Assembly: GCF_000708755.2 (NCBI RefSeq)
Contig: NZ_JGVU02000002.1
Coordinates: 1,612,001-1,676,000, forward strand
Reading direction: 5' to 3'
Source: Metabacillus indicus LMG 22858
GTDB lineage: Bacteria > Bacillota > Bacilli > Bacillales > Bacillaceae
DNA: 64,000 nucleotides
How positions within the stretch are numbered: the stretch's first letter is position 1; each line of letters starts with the position of its first letter. A model generated the notes under the pieces. It saw nothing but the letters and a program-made list of their open reading frames with translations, ran no database searches and was not told the origin of the DNA. The translations under genes were made by a program, and so were the position numbers. Below, one piece after another: positions 1 through 8,991 of this stretch.

Positions 1-517
1 TTACTGCATTATTTATTGCCTGCTGCTGTCCATAATTAACTGTAATACGCTGTTCAAGATCTTTTTTAATCGTTGCAACATCTTGTTTAATTTCTTTAAG
101 GTCTTCATCATGATAGAAAGCTAGTTTCATAACAGAATGCAACTTGTCTCTTTCGGTAATTTTATTTGCTCCTTGCAACGACATTTTAACATTGTAGTAA
201 TCATCTACTAGTGACTCATATGCATTCCAAGCTTTAGGAGTGTTAAGCGATTTGGCATGCATCCATGCACCTTTCTCTGTCCATACATATAACATTGGAG
301 CCCTTTTAGACTGTTCTGCAATTTGCGGATAAGTGACCTTGAAATATCTGAGTTCTTCTCCTTGTAAAAGAAGAAAGTGCTTACCCAATATATATCGTTC
401 CTTATTACGAATGAAATTTTCTGAGATTCTTTTTTCATCTGTTCCATAAGCCTCTGCTAGATTGGCTGTAGTTAAAACACGCTGATTATTTGATTCTATT
501 AGATGTAAGTGTTCCAT
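1..517 (-). CDS. Phage ORF6N/ORF6C-domain antirepressor, truncated by window edge
   Basis: Reading leftward from the ATG at 517, the frame stays open to position 2, so 172 residues are visible and the C-terminus lies outside the window. Residues ~5-95 match the ORF6N domain of phage regulatory proteins: LTTANLAEAYGTDEKRI, then ENFIRNKERY and GKHFLLLQGEEL. The later part (SVMKLAFYHDEDLKEIKQDV) resembles the start of an ORF6C-type domain. Such proteins bind DNA and usually antagonise the prophage repressor. A GGAGG-like site precedes the start. It is the last visible gene of the leftward early operon cro, DUF771, antirepressor. Family assignment rests on motif recall, without a profile search. 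Confidence 0.8.
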   Translation of the reverse strand, partial: MEHLHLIESNNQRVLTTANLAEAYGTDEKRISENFIRNKERYILGKHFLLLQGEELRYFKVTYPQIAEQSKRAPMLYVWTEKGAWMHAKSLNTPKAWNAYESLVDDYYNVKMSLQGANKITERDKLHSVMKLAFYHDEDLKEIKQDVATIKKDLEQRITVNYGQQQAINNAV

Positions 518-564
518 TAACTATCCTCCAGTTTTACTTTAATAACGTCTGTCCACGCAGTAAC

Positions 565-837
565 TTACCATTCGTCCATGATAGATTTCATTGCTTGCTT
601 TGACTCTTCATAAAACCAAAACCTTTTGCCCTTTTCCTTCCTTCTTTCCAATAACTTCATTCGGGGATCATGAAGGAATTCATTCTCTAGAAATGATTTA
701 CTCATGCATGTTCTTTTTGCCATTTGATCAATGTCCCACATAAATAGGAATTCACGCAGGGCTTGCTCTAACTGCATATTAATAAAATCTTTAATTTCTT
801 TTTCATCTACATCCACATTTACTTTTGCTAGCGGCAA
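565..837 (-). CDS. DUF771-family small phage protein
   Basis: Ninety residues with the character of DUF771 proteins found beside the repressor in Firmicutes prophages: an acidic N-terminus, a central [22 protein letters not shown] helix-turn-helix-like stretch and a C-terminal [19 protein letters not shown] block resembling excisionase/MerR-like DNA binding. A GAGGTG ribosome site lies just upstream. It is 20 bp downstream of the Cro-like gene and probably co-transcribed with it. The function is not known. A role in DNA binding or in choosing excision is plausible from position only. Confidence 0.7.
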   Translation of the reverse strand: MPLAKVNVDVDEKEIKDFINMQLEQALREFLFMWDIDQMAKRTCMSKSFLENEFLHDPRMKLLERRKEKGKRFWFYEESKQAMKSIMDEW

Positions 838-857
838 ATGTATTCACCTCCTTAAAA

Positions 858-1070
858 TTAAGCTGACTGGTTTTTTGTTGTTGCAAAAAGATAGTCAAGA
901 TCCATTTCAGGACATATTTCTTGCCTTATTCGAAGAGCTTCTTCGAAATACAGACGATATTTTCCATTTAATTTGTCAATTAAAGTCGGATACCGCATAC
1001 CTAATCTCTTGGCAAGTGACAATTTAGTAATGCCTCTTCTAGCCATCTCAGCTTCTAGATTCCTAAACAT
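858..1070 (-). CDS. Cro-like HTH regulator
   Basis: Seventy residues, one helix-turn-helix: MARRGITKLSLAKRLGMRYPTLIDKLNGKYRLYF, where LSLAKRLG and YPTLIDKL form the two helices. It is divergent to the CI-like repressor at 1257 and shares with it an operator-rich intergenic region, the classic cro/cI lysogeny switch layout. The ribosome site GAGGTGG is well placed. It probably represses the repressor promoter or its own during induction. This is inferred from position and size. Confidence 0.75.
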   Translation of the reverse strand: MFRNLEAEMARRGITKLSLAKRLGMRYPTLIDKLNGKYRLYFEEALRIRQEICPEMDLDYLFATTKNQSA

Positions 1071-1256
1071 AGTTCCACCTCACTTTTTACGATACATCGT
1101 AACCTAAGATCAATAATATACTACATATCGTAACTAATCAACTAATACAATGGATAAATTACAACCTGTCGTAACAATATGTTTACTTATGGAAATAACG
1201 ATGGTATATTTGATACATAAATAACGAATAATCGTATATTAGTGAGGTGGAATGAG
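1071..1256. promoter_or_regulatory. Lysogeny switch intergenic region with repeated 16-bp operators
   Basis: A perfect inverted repeat TTACGATACATCGTAA lies at 1087-1102. Related 16-mers with the same arm spacing lie at 1118-1133 (ATACTACATATCGTAA), 1159-1174 (TTACAACCTGTCGTAA) and 1222-1237 (TAACGAATAATCGTAT). They flank and overlap the divergent promoters and start regions, as expected for operators bound by CI and Cro. Which site each protein prefers cannot be told from sequence. Confidence 0.7.
1182..1210 (+). promoter_or_regulatory. SigA-type promoter of the CI-like repressor gene
   Basis: A -35 box TTTACT (1182-1187) and a -10 box TATATT (1205-1210) are separated by 17 bp. Transcription would start near 1217, just upstream of the operator at 1222-1237, which could allow autoregulation. 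Confidence 0.55.
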
Positions 1257-1715
1257 ATGAAAAGAGGAGAATACTTAGATCGCATGATAAAAGAGAAAGG
1301 TTTCACTATCATGTCATTATCTAAGGCCAGCGGAGTAGCCTATACAACATTAAGATCAATGATCGAAAGGGATTTAAAAAACGCTTCAATTGATAATGTA
1401 TTAAAAGTATGTAAGGTACTGGGAATAAAAGCTGATGATTTAGCTAAAGAAGAATATGATGAGCTTGAAATTAGTTCAACGAATACTTCGCTTCCAGAAC
1501 TTAACTCAAAAGATGAAAAAGATATTCAAAAGGAACTAAGCCGGATGATAGAGGGATTAGAGTCTAAAAATGGGTATGCTGCTTTTGATGGTCACAACAT
1601 CGAAGACATGGATGATGAGGATAGAGAATTGCTTATATCGTCCCTTGAAAACTCGTTGCGATTAGCAAAGCGATTAGCTAAACAAAAATTCACACCTAAA
1701 AAATACCGCAACTAG
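1257..1715 (+). CDS. CI/ImmR-like prophage repressor (HTH XRE)
   Basis: 152 residues. The N-terminal 60 residues form a lambda-repressor-like fold: MIKEKGFTIMSLSKASG, then VAYTTLRSMI and ASIDNVLKVCKVLGI. The C-terminal half is acidic and helical with no serine-protease (LexA-like) core, so inactivation must come from elsewhere. The next gene encodes an ImmA-type protease, the known antirepressor of ImmR-type repressors. The ATG at 1257 is chosen over an upstream GTG (1242) because GAGGTGG sits 6 bp before it. Likely role: keeping the element silent by binding the 16-bp operators. Confidence 0.8.
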   Translation: MKRGEYLDRMIKEKGFTIMSLSKASGVAYTTLRSMIERDLKNASIDNVLKVCKVLGIKADDLAKEEYDELEISSTNTSLPELNSKDEKDIQKELSRMIEGLESKNGYAAFDGHNIEDMDDEDRELLISSLENSLRLAKRLAKQKFTPKKYRN

Positions 1716-1725
1716 GAGTGTAACC

Positions 1726-2154
1726 ATGGAGTCAATTACCAGAAAGGTCGAAAGGCTAGTAGAGAGAAATAAAACCAATTGCCCTTTTACGATTGCTCAA
1801 AGTCTGGGGATAGCGGTCGTCTTTGAAAACTTAGGCAATACATTAGGTTATTACAGTAAAAACTTTAGAATTAAAATCATACATATTAATGAAAACACTT
1901 CGGATAAACAAAGAGAATTTATCTGCTCCCACGAATTGGGTCATGCTATCCTTCATCCTAATGCCTATACTCCTTTTTTAAAAAAGAATACTCTTTTTTC
2001 TATAGATCAGATTGAAGTTGAGGCAAATTTTTTCGCAGTTAAGTTACTATTAGCTAATAAAGAAACAGAGATGATATATATAAATGAAGCAATAGAAGAA
2101 TACGGTGTTCCTCCTAGAGTGGTAAATATGTTTTTAGAGCGTAAATTTTTTTAA
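1726..2154 (+). CDS. ImmA/IrrE-family metallopeptidase (repressor-cleaving antirepressor)
   Basis: 142 residues with the zinc-protease signature HELGH at residues 69-73 inside ICSHELGHAILHP, and a downstream VEANFFAVKLL segment that supplies the third metal ligand (Glu near 99). This is the ImmA/M78 pattern. In ICEBs1 and phage phi105, ImmA cleaves its partner repressor after DNA damage or cell-cell signalling. The gene starts 10 bp after the repressor stop with an AGGAG site, so the two are co-expressed. The substrate is inferred from pairing, not shown. Confidence 0.85.
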   Translation: MESITRKVERLVERNKTNCPFTIAQSLGIAVVFENLGNTLGYYSKNFRIKIIHINENTSDKQREFICSHELGHAILHPNAYTPFLKKNTLFSIDQIEVEANFFAVKLLLANKETEMIYINEAIEEYGVPPRVVNMFLERKFF

Positions 2155-2163
2155 TCAATAATA

Positions 2164-2175
2164 GAACGTATGTTC
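2164..2175. promoter_or_regulatory. LexA (SOS) box upstream of the integrase
   Basis: GAACGTATGTTC is a perfect fit to the core of the Bacillus LexA/DinR box (GAAC-N4-GTTC, with RNRY in the centre). It lies 10 bp after the immA stop and about 70 bp before the integrase ATG. It suggests direct SOS control of integrase expression, in addition to ImmA-mediated derepression. Confidence 0.6.
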
Positions 2176-2246
2176 TTTAAAGGGGGTGGTTTTTAAATTT
2201 TTGTTCCCAAGCTAAGCGTCTGTCCACGTTCAGAAAGGGGAATAAA

Positions 2247-3392
2247 ATGAAACTTCACAAAACAAAAAAAGACTCAGAATTGTTTTTTTACCATAATGTA
2301 AAAGGAATTAAATTGTGGTGCTATCGCCATCGATACTATGATCACTTAGGAAAGAGAAAAGAAAAGTCTAAACAAGGATTCACTTCAGAGAATGAGGCAT
2401 ATAGAGCATTATTAGAAGTAAAAACCGGAATACTCAATGGTGATGTAAAAAGAGTAGAGAGTAATAATTTAACTATAGGTGAATGGCTAGATACTTGGTA
2501 TGAAACTCATAAAAACAGTTGGAAAGTAAGTTCTCAATTACAACGAAAAAATGCCATTAAATATCAGATGAAACCACTCCTGGGTAAGTACAAATTAGCG
2601 GAACTTGATAAGACAACCTATAAAAGAGTGTATATAAACACACTGCTAAAAAAATACAAACCAAGTACTGTTCAACTATTCCACAAATTATTTAAAGTAG
2701 CAGTAAATGCTGCTGTAGATGATGAAATCATTCCGAGAAACCGCTTCAATAAGATAACGATTGAAATGGAAGAAGCAGCAGATAATTTCCTTACTTCAAA
2801 TGAATTAAGAAAACTTCTTGCTGCCAGCAAAGAACTAGACAACATCACTAATTATACTCTGATCTTCCTGCTCGCATATACGGGATTAAGAAAGGGAGAA
2901 GCTCAAGGATTAAAATGGGAAGATGTTAACCTTGAGGCTAGGACAATTTCAGTTAAGCGTACCCGTGATAATAAAGGCGAACGAACGCCAAAAACTAAAC
3001 GCAGCTATCGTACAATCTTAATTGATGAAGCGTTAATCAAACAATTAACGTCATATCGTAAGTGGTGCAAAGAGATAAAATTATCCTATGGTTTAATTTT
3101 TTCAGAAGAGGATTTCATCTTTATCTCTTATCAGAATGGCACTCCAGTAACAGATAATACTATTAAGTATTCGATGGATCGAATACTTAATAAAATAAAT
3201 CTAAAACGGATAACTCCTCATGGCTTACGACACACTCATGCAACCATTTTAATAAGTAAAAGAATTCCTGTAAAAGTCATTGCGGATCGTCTTGGAAATA
3301 CTCCTCAAATGATATTGGATATCTATGGACATTCATTCAAAGACCTTGAAGAGGAATCTGTTCAGGCATTTGAACAGGCACTTCATTTGTAA
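2247..3392 (+). CDS. int: Tyrosine site-specific recombinase (integrase) of the element
   Basis: 381 residues, the usual length for ICEBs1/phi105-type integrases. An N-terminal arm-binding domain (residues ~10-65), a SAM-like core-binding domain (~75-170) and a catalytic domain follow in order. The catalytic residues are visible: Arg in AYTGLRKGEA (near 215), HGLRH at 325-329, a His two residues after the nucleophile, and nucleophile Tyr near 360 in DIYGHSF. A GAAAGGGG ribosome site precedes the ATG. It is the last gene of the element, abutting the attachment region. It should catalyse integration and, with an excisionase outside the window, excision. Confidence 0.95.
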   Translation: MKLHKTKKDSELFFYHNVKGIKLWCYRHRYYDHLGKRKEKSKQGFTSENEAYRALLEVKTGILNGDVKRVESNNLTIGEWLDTWYETHKNSWKVSSQLQRKNAIKYQMKPLLGKYKLAELDKTTYKRVYINTLLKKYKPSTVQLFHKLFKVAVNAAVDDEIIPRNRFNKITIEMEEAADNFLTSNELRKLLAASKELDNITNYTLIFLLAYTGLRKGEAQGLKWEDVNLEARTISVKRTRDNKGERTPKTKRSYRTILIDEALIKQLTSYRKWCKEIKLSYGLIFSEEDFIFISYQNGTPVTDNTIKYSMDRILNKINLKRITPHGLRHTHATILISKRIPVKVIADRLGNTPQMILDIYGHSFKDLEEESVQAFEQALHL

Positions 3393-3395
3393 ATT

Positions 3396-3431
3396 GGGGG
3401 AGGTTTTGGGGGAGGTTTTGGGGGAGGTTTT
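3396..3431 (+). repeat. Three perfect 12-bp direct repeats after int
   Basis: The unit GGGGGAGGTTTT occurs three times without a gap (3396-3407, 3408-3419, 3420-3431), starting 4 bp after the integrase stop. Direct repeats at this position often serve as integrase arm-binding sites in temperate phages and ICEs. That role is inferred from location. Confidence 0.8.
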
Positions 3432-3504
3432 CAAAAATTCCTCTGAAAACCTAAGAATACTAGGGTTTTAGAAGCTATTGAGTTCTACTCTCGTTAATAT
3501 CTTC
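3425..3504. other. Probable right attachment region (attR) of the element
   Basis: After the 12-bp repeats comes a perfect 9-bp inverted repeat (AGGTTTTCA 3425-3433 and TGAAAACCT 3444-3452). An overlapping imperfect palindrome follows, with CCTA and TAGG arms around 7 bp (CCTAAGAATACTAGG, 3450-3464). A 7-bp centre between short inverted arms is typical of tyrosine-recombinase core sites. The left end is outside the window, so the duplicated core cannot be confirmed. Confidence 0.45.
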
Positions 3505-3534
3505 AAAAACCCCGGCTTATGCCGGGGTTTTTTC
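3505..3534. terminator. Bidirectional intrinsic terminator
   Basis: AAAACCCCGGC, loop TTAT, then GCCGGGGTTTT, with A/T tracts on both sides. It separates the element from the leftward gene at 3540 and probably belongs to that host gene. Confidence 0.85.
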
Positions 3535-3539
3535 TATAG

Positions 3540-3758
3540 TTACGCATAATTCACCCGTTTCCCCTTCACACCGGCAGATAAAATGTTGTCCACCTTAAAG
3601 ATCCTCACCTGCTGCTTTGAAAAACAGTACGCCTTTACATAGCTGCCGCGTATTTCCCTCACAGCGATTGTTCTCTGGGACAAAGCTCCTTTTTCAGAAA
3701 GATAAATAATTTCAATCGGAAGCTTCTGATTAATCGACCTCTCAAATAGTATGTTCAT
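3540..3758 (-). CDS. Small WYL-like domain protein
   Basis: 72 residues. The pattern IEIIYLSEKGALSQRTI, then REIRGSYVKAYCFSKQQVRIFKVDNILSA, follows the core of a WYL domain (ligand-sensing beta-barrel seen in many bacterial regulators), but without an attached DNA-binding domain. An AAAGGAG site precedes the ATG at 3758. It is the first host gene beside the inserted element and has its own terminator. The function is unknown, and stand-alone small WYL-like proteins are common in Bacillaceae. Confidence 0.65.
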   Translation of the reverse strand: MNILFERSINQKLPIEIIYLSEKGALSQRTIAVREIRGSYVKAYCFSKQQVRIFKVDNILSAGVKGKRVNYA

Positions 3759-3851
3759 TTTTTCAGCTCCTTTGCTCTCCCTTTATTATATGCAAACACC
3801 TGTTCGCTTACAACTTTTTTGGGGAGGGTTTGGAGTGTAATTTTTGGCAAG

Positions 3852-3880
3852 AAAAAAAGCCCCTATAAATAGAGGCTTTC
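3852..3880 (-). terminator. tyrS terminator
   Basis: Leftward stem AAAGCCTCTA/TAGGGGCTTT with a short AT loop followed by a T-run, starting a few bases after the tyrS stop. Confidence 0.8.
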
Positions 3881-3885
3881 AAAAA

Positions 3886-5430
<1,545 letters not shown>

Positions 5431-5435
5431 AATCT

Positions 5436-5465
5436 TTTTTACCACAACTCAGCATGACTTGTCAA
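5436..5465 (-). promoter_or_regulatory. Promoter of the tyrS leader
   Basis: Leftward -35 TTGACA (5460-5465) with a weak -10 TAAAAA (5436-5441) at 18 bp. It lies just upstream of the T-box leader. Confidence 0.5.
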
Positions 5466-5513
5466 ACGATCCGCCCCGATTTGACAAGATCATACAAAAG
5501 AACTGTTTTTATA

Positions 5514-5522
5514 TGATATAAT
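5514..5522 (+). promoter_or_regulatory. Extended -10 promoter of the penicillin-binding protein gene
   Basis: TGATATAAT (5514-5522) is a consensus extended -10 element 30 bp before the ATG. No good -35 lies at 17-18 bp, as is common for extended -10 promoters. Confidence 0.55.
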
Positions 5523-5552
5523 GAAGTGATTGTATAGGGGGATGATACGCTC

Positions 5553-8477
5553 ATGGATAAACTTAGAACGTGGTACAGAAAATGGATGCCATACAAACAT
5601 AGAACAATTAAAGGGTTTAACATTACATATGGAGTCATCTGGAACCTGGTGCTTGTGTTTATTGTAATCGGTTTACTGACGGCTTCTTTTGGTGCGGGCG
5701 TAGGAGCAGGCTATTTTGCTTCTCTCGTAAAAGATGAACCTCTCCGCACATACAATTCAATGAAAAAAGACATCTACAACTATGAAGAAACCTCACAGGT
5801 TTATTTTTCGGATAATGTTTACCTCGGCAAGCTCCGGGCAGATATTGAACGGCAGGAAGTAAAGCTTGCAGATATATCTGATCATGTAAAAAATGCCGTA
5901 ATTGCGACTGAAGATGAATTTTTCTACGAGCATGACGGCGTGGTTCCTAAAGCGATTATGCGCGCTCTTTTTCAGGAAGCAACCAACTCGTCTAATCGTT
6001 CAGGAGGAAGCACGCTGACTCAGCAGCTCATCAAAAATCAGATCCTGACCGATGAAGTTTCTTTTGACCGAAAAGCAAAGGAAATTCTGCTTGCGCTCAG
6101 ACTAGAACGATTTTTTGAAAAAGAAGAGATTCTTGAAGCTTACCTGAATGTAGCGGATCTTGGAAGAAATGCATCAGGAAGAAATGTCGCGGGAGTACAG
6201 GCAGCTGCCCAAGGTATTTTCGGAGTCGATGCAAAAGACCTGTCCCTCCCTCAAGCAGCATTTATAGCGGGACTTCCGCAAAGCCCGTTTGGCTACACAC
6301 CTTTTACAAACCAGGGAGAAATTAAAGAAAATCTTGATGCGGGGACGTCCAGAATGAAAACCGTTCTGCGCCGCATGCACGACAAAGGCTTTATTACCCA
6401 GCAGGAATATCAGGAAGCAAGCAAATTCGACCTCAGAAAAAGCTTAACAGCCGCCAAACCTTCTTCCATTGATGAATATCCTTGGCTCACATACGAAATT
6501 GAAGAGCGCGCAAGAGATATCATTCTTGCCCAGCTTGCGGAAAAAGACGGCCGCAAACTGGATGAATTAAAGCAAAATAAAGAACTCTATGCCGAATACA
6601 AAGCTCTGGCAGACAGAAATCTAAGACAAAACGGCTACAAGATTCACACTACTGTCAATAAAAATATGTACGATAAAATGAATGCCATTGCCAAATCCTA
6701 TGAATATTACGGCAACAGCAAACCAGAATACAAGATTAATAAAGAAACAGGCAAAAAGGATCAAGTTCAGGAACCGGTTGAAGTAGGAGCTGTATTAATC
6801 GAAAACAAAACCGGAAAAATCCTCAGCTTTGTCGGGGGAAGAGATCACGATGTTTCAGAGACGAATCATGCGACAGATTCGTACCGTTCGAATGGTTCGA
6901 CGATGAAGCCGCTCCTTGCCTATGCCCCTGCCATGGAAGTCGGAAAACTGCAGCCTGGTTCCGTTCTTGCAGATGTGCCGATGGACGTTCGGGGATGGAA
7001 GCCTAAAAACTTTGACGGCAGGTTCCACGGCTTCACAAGTGCGCGATTTGCTCTTGAAAAATCCTATAACATACCTGCCATTAAATCATATATGAGGGTT
7101 ATGGATCAAAATCCTACTGAATACTTAAAGAAAATGGGCATGAGCAATATTTCTAAAAGAGATATCGGAATCCCTGCCGTTGCGATCGGGGGATTGACCA
7201 ACGGAGTGACAGTTGAAGAAAACGTAAATGCGTATGCTACCTTTGCAAACGGCGGAAAATTTGTTGATGCTTATCTGATTGAAAAAATTGAAACAAAATC
7301 AGGAGAAGTCATTTACCAGCATCAATCAAAAGCTGTTGACGTGTTCACGCCGCAAACTTCCTATCTGACGATTGATATGATGAGAGATGTCATTCAGTCC
7401 GGAACCGGGGCTTCGGCCAAAAATTACTTATCGTTCAGTGCAGACTGGGCAGGAAAGACAGGTACGAGTCAGGAGTATAAGGATATTTGGTTTGTAGCTT
7501 CTAATCCAAATGTGTCCTTTGGCACATGGCTCGGCTATGATACTCCAAAGTCTGTTGATAAAAACTATAAAGGCATGTCCTACAGCCAGCGGAACATCCT
7601 CCTCTGGTCCAAGATGATGAACGCTGCACATGAAGTAAACCCGGGAATGATTGCACCAAAAGCGACGTTTAAAATGCCGGGCGGAATAGTCCAGAGATCC
7701 TACTGCGCCCTTTCAGGCGATCTTCCGTCTGCGATGTGCCAGCAGGCAGGACTAGTCACAACAGATCTTTTCAACGCCAAATTCGTGCCGAAAAAAACGG
7801 ATGACAGTTTAACATCCGGAAAATATGTGTTTGTAAAAGACCGTGCGTATCAGGTACCTCCTTCTGCACCTGCTGAATTTGTCCTTCAGGGTCCGATGCT
7901 GAAGAAGGAAATCCTTGAATTGCATAATCTCAGCAGCTTCAGCGATTTAAAAGAACTGCTGCCAAACAAAACAAATTGGGGAAAAATTGTCGTCACTGAC
8001 GGAAATGAAATCAGGGACAACGGAGCGGTGCCAAGGCAAGTAACAGGTGTCGGAATAAGCGGCAGCTCTCTTGCATGGAACACAAGCGGAGATTCTGATG
8101 TCATCGGCTACCGCGTATATGCAGCCGGCAATTTCTCTAAAGACTTTAAAAAAGTTGCCAGCATTCCGGCTTCCAAGAGCCTTTCCGCTTCAATCGGCGG
8201 CTCTCCGGCAGCCTACTACGTCACAGCAGTTGATGTAGCCGGAAAAGAATCACCTGCTTCCTCCATTGTGAAAAGCGGCAGCTACCAGGCAGAAAAACCG
8301 GCCGCTGCAAAACCTGCAGAGCCAAAGCCTGCTGCACCTAAACCGGCAGAACCAAAACCTGCGGAGCCCAAGCCTGCTGAACCTAAGCCGCCGGCTCCGC
8401 CTGAAAAACCAAAAACGGGAGAGCCTGCGAAACCGCCGGGCGAACCCCAGACACCGCCTGAAAAACCGAATGGATGA
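5553..8477 (+). CDS. Class A (bifunctional) penicillin-binding protein, PBP1A family
   Basis: 974 residues. A short cytoplasmic tail precedes one transmembrane anchor (~31-58). The glycosyltransferase domain has catalytic Glu120 in ATEDEFF and GGSTLTQQ at 151-158. The transpeptidase domain has active-site STMK at 449-452, SYN at 504-506 and KTGT at 635-638. A fibronectin-III-like domain (~830-905) leads to a Pro/Ala/Glu/Lys-rich tail with repeated PAEPKP units. It polymerises and crosslinks peptidoglycan outside the membrane. It is divergent from tyrS and ends at a strong terminator. The subclass name (pbpA, pbpD or pbpF type) cannot be fixed from sequence alone. Confidence 0.93.
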   Translation: MDKLRTWYRKWMPYKHRTIKGFNITYGVIWNLVLVFIVIGLLTASFGAGVGAGYFASLVKDEPLRTYNSMKKDIYNYEETSQVYFSDNVYLGKLRADIERQEVKLADISDHVKNAVIATEDEFFYEHDGVVPKAIMRALFQEATNSSNRSGGSTLTQQLIKNQILTDEVSFDRKAKEILLALRLERFFEKEEILEAYLNVADLGRNASGRNVAGVQAAAQGIFGVDAKDLSLPQAAFIAGLPQSPFGYTPFTNQGEIKENLDAGTSRMKTVLRRMHDKGFITQQEYQEASKFDLRKSLTAAKPSSIDEYPWLTYEIEERARDIILAQLAEKDGRKLDELKQNKELYAEYKALADRNLRQNGYKIHTTVNKNMYDKMNAIAKSYEYYGNSKPEYKINKETGKKDQVQEPVEVGAVLIENKTGKILSFVGGRDHDVSETNHATDSYRSNGSTMKPLLAYAPAMEVGKLQPGSVLADVPMDVRGWKPKNFDGRFHGFTSARFALEKSYNIPAIKSYMRVMDQNPTEYLKKMGMSNISKRDIGIPAVAIGGLTNGVTVEENVNAYATFANGGKFVDAYLIEKIETKSGEVIYQHQSKAVDVFTPQTSYLTIDMMRDVIQSGTGASAKNYLSFSADWAGKTGTSQEYKDIWFVASNPNVSFGTWLGYDTPKSVDKNYKGMSYSQRNILLWSKMMNAAHEVNPGMIAPKATFKMPGGIVQRSYCALSGDLPSAMCQQAGLVTTDLFNAKFVPKKTDDSLTSGKYVFVKDRAYQVPPSAPAEFVLQGPMLKKEILELHNLSSFSDLKELLPNKTNWGKIVVTDGNEIRDNGAVPRQVTGVGISGSSLAWNTSGDSDVIGYRVYAAGNFSKDFKKVASIPASKSLSASIGGSPAAYYVTAVDVAGKESPASSIVKSGSYQAEKPAAAKPAEPKPAAPKPAEPKPAEPKPAEPKPPAPPEKPKTGEPAKPPGEPQTPPEKPNG

Positions 8478-8486
8478 TTGTGAAGA

Positions 8487-8515
8487 AGGATGCCCGCTGG
8501 GGGCATCCTTTTTTA
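8487..8515 (+). terminator. Terminator of the PBP gene
   Basis: AAGGATGCCC, loop GCTG, then GGGGCATCCTT followed by six T residues, 10 bp after the stop codon. Confidence 0.9.
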
Positions 8516-8565
8516 GGTTTTGGGAGTGGCGTCACTTTCCATCACTTAATAGGATGGCATCGCAT

Positions 8566-8877
8566 TTATGACCCTTCAAACAATCCCCTTCTTGATCAAG
8601 AGTCATTTCTTGTTTAGTTATAACCCTTCACACAATCTCCCTTCTGATGAAGGGTCATATCTTAACCACTTATGACCCTTCGCACGATCCTACTCTTGAT
8701 AAACGGTTATATCTTATCCACTTATAACCCTTCACACAATCTCCATCCTGATAAAGGGTCATTTCTTTTCCACTTATGACCCTTCACACGATCCCACTCT
8801 TGATAAACGGTCATATCCTGTTTACTTATAACCCTTCACACAATCTCCATCCTGATAAAGGGTCATATCTTATGCAC
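8566..8877. repeat. Tandem array 1: six 52-bp units
   Basis: Units begin with TTAT[GA]ACCCTTC at 8566, 8618, 8670, 8722, 8774 and 8826, exactly 52 bp apart. Two unit types alternate (TTATGACC... and TTATAACC...), giving a 104-bp higher-order period. Each unit contains inverted arms ATGACCCTT and AAGGGTCAT about 20 bp apart. The array fills the space between the convergent PBP and acsA genes and has no plausible reading frame. Confidence 0.95.
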
Positions 8878-8939
8878 TTCCTCCAGATAATGGGTCAGCA
8901 CAACTCTCAAAACCAACTACAAAAATCCTTCCCAACAGA

Positions 8940-8976
8940 AAAAATCCGAACTAATTACCTCAGTTCGGATTTTCTT
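8940..8976. terminator. acsA terminator (bidirectional)
   Basis: AAAATCCGAACT pairs with AGTTCGGATTTT around a 9-base loop, with T-runs on both strands. It lies 16 bp past the acsA stop. Confidence 0.85.
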
Positions 8977-8991
8977 TGCTCTATTCGTTCT

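Noticed and set aside
208-447. 79-residue leftward frame
   Set aside because: It is an out-of-frame shadow of the ORF6N antirepressor, whose frame is open from 517 to the window edge and has clear domain motifs.
546-2228. Shared 12-mer CGTCTGTCCACG at 546-557 and 2217-2228 as an att or operator pair
   Set aside because: A 12-base match in this length can arise by chance, neither copy is flanked by recombination features, and no third copy was seen.
5481-5486. TTGACA as the -35 of the PBP promoter
   Set aside because: It is 30 bp from the TATAAT, far outside the 16-18 bp range; the extended -10 explains the promoter better.
8566-8877. Possible CRISPR array
   Set aside because: The whole 52-bp unit is repeated without unique spacers, units have internal inverted arms, and no cas gene is near. 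The same holds for arrays 2-4.
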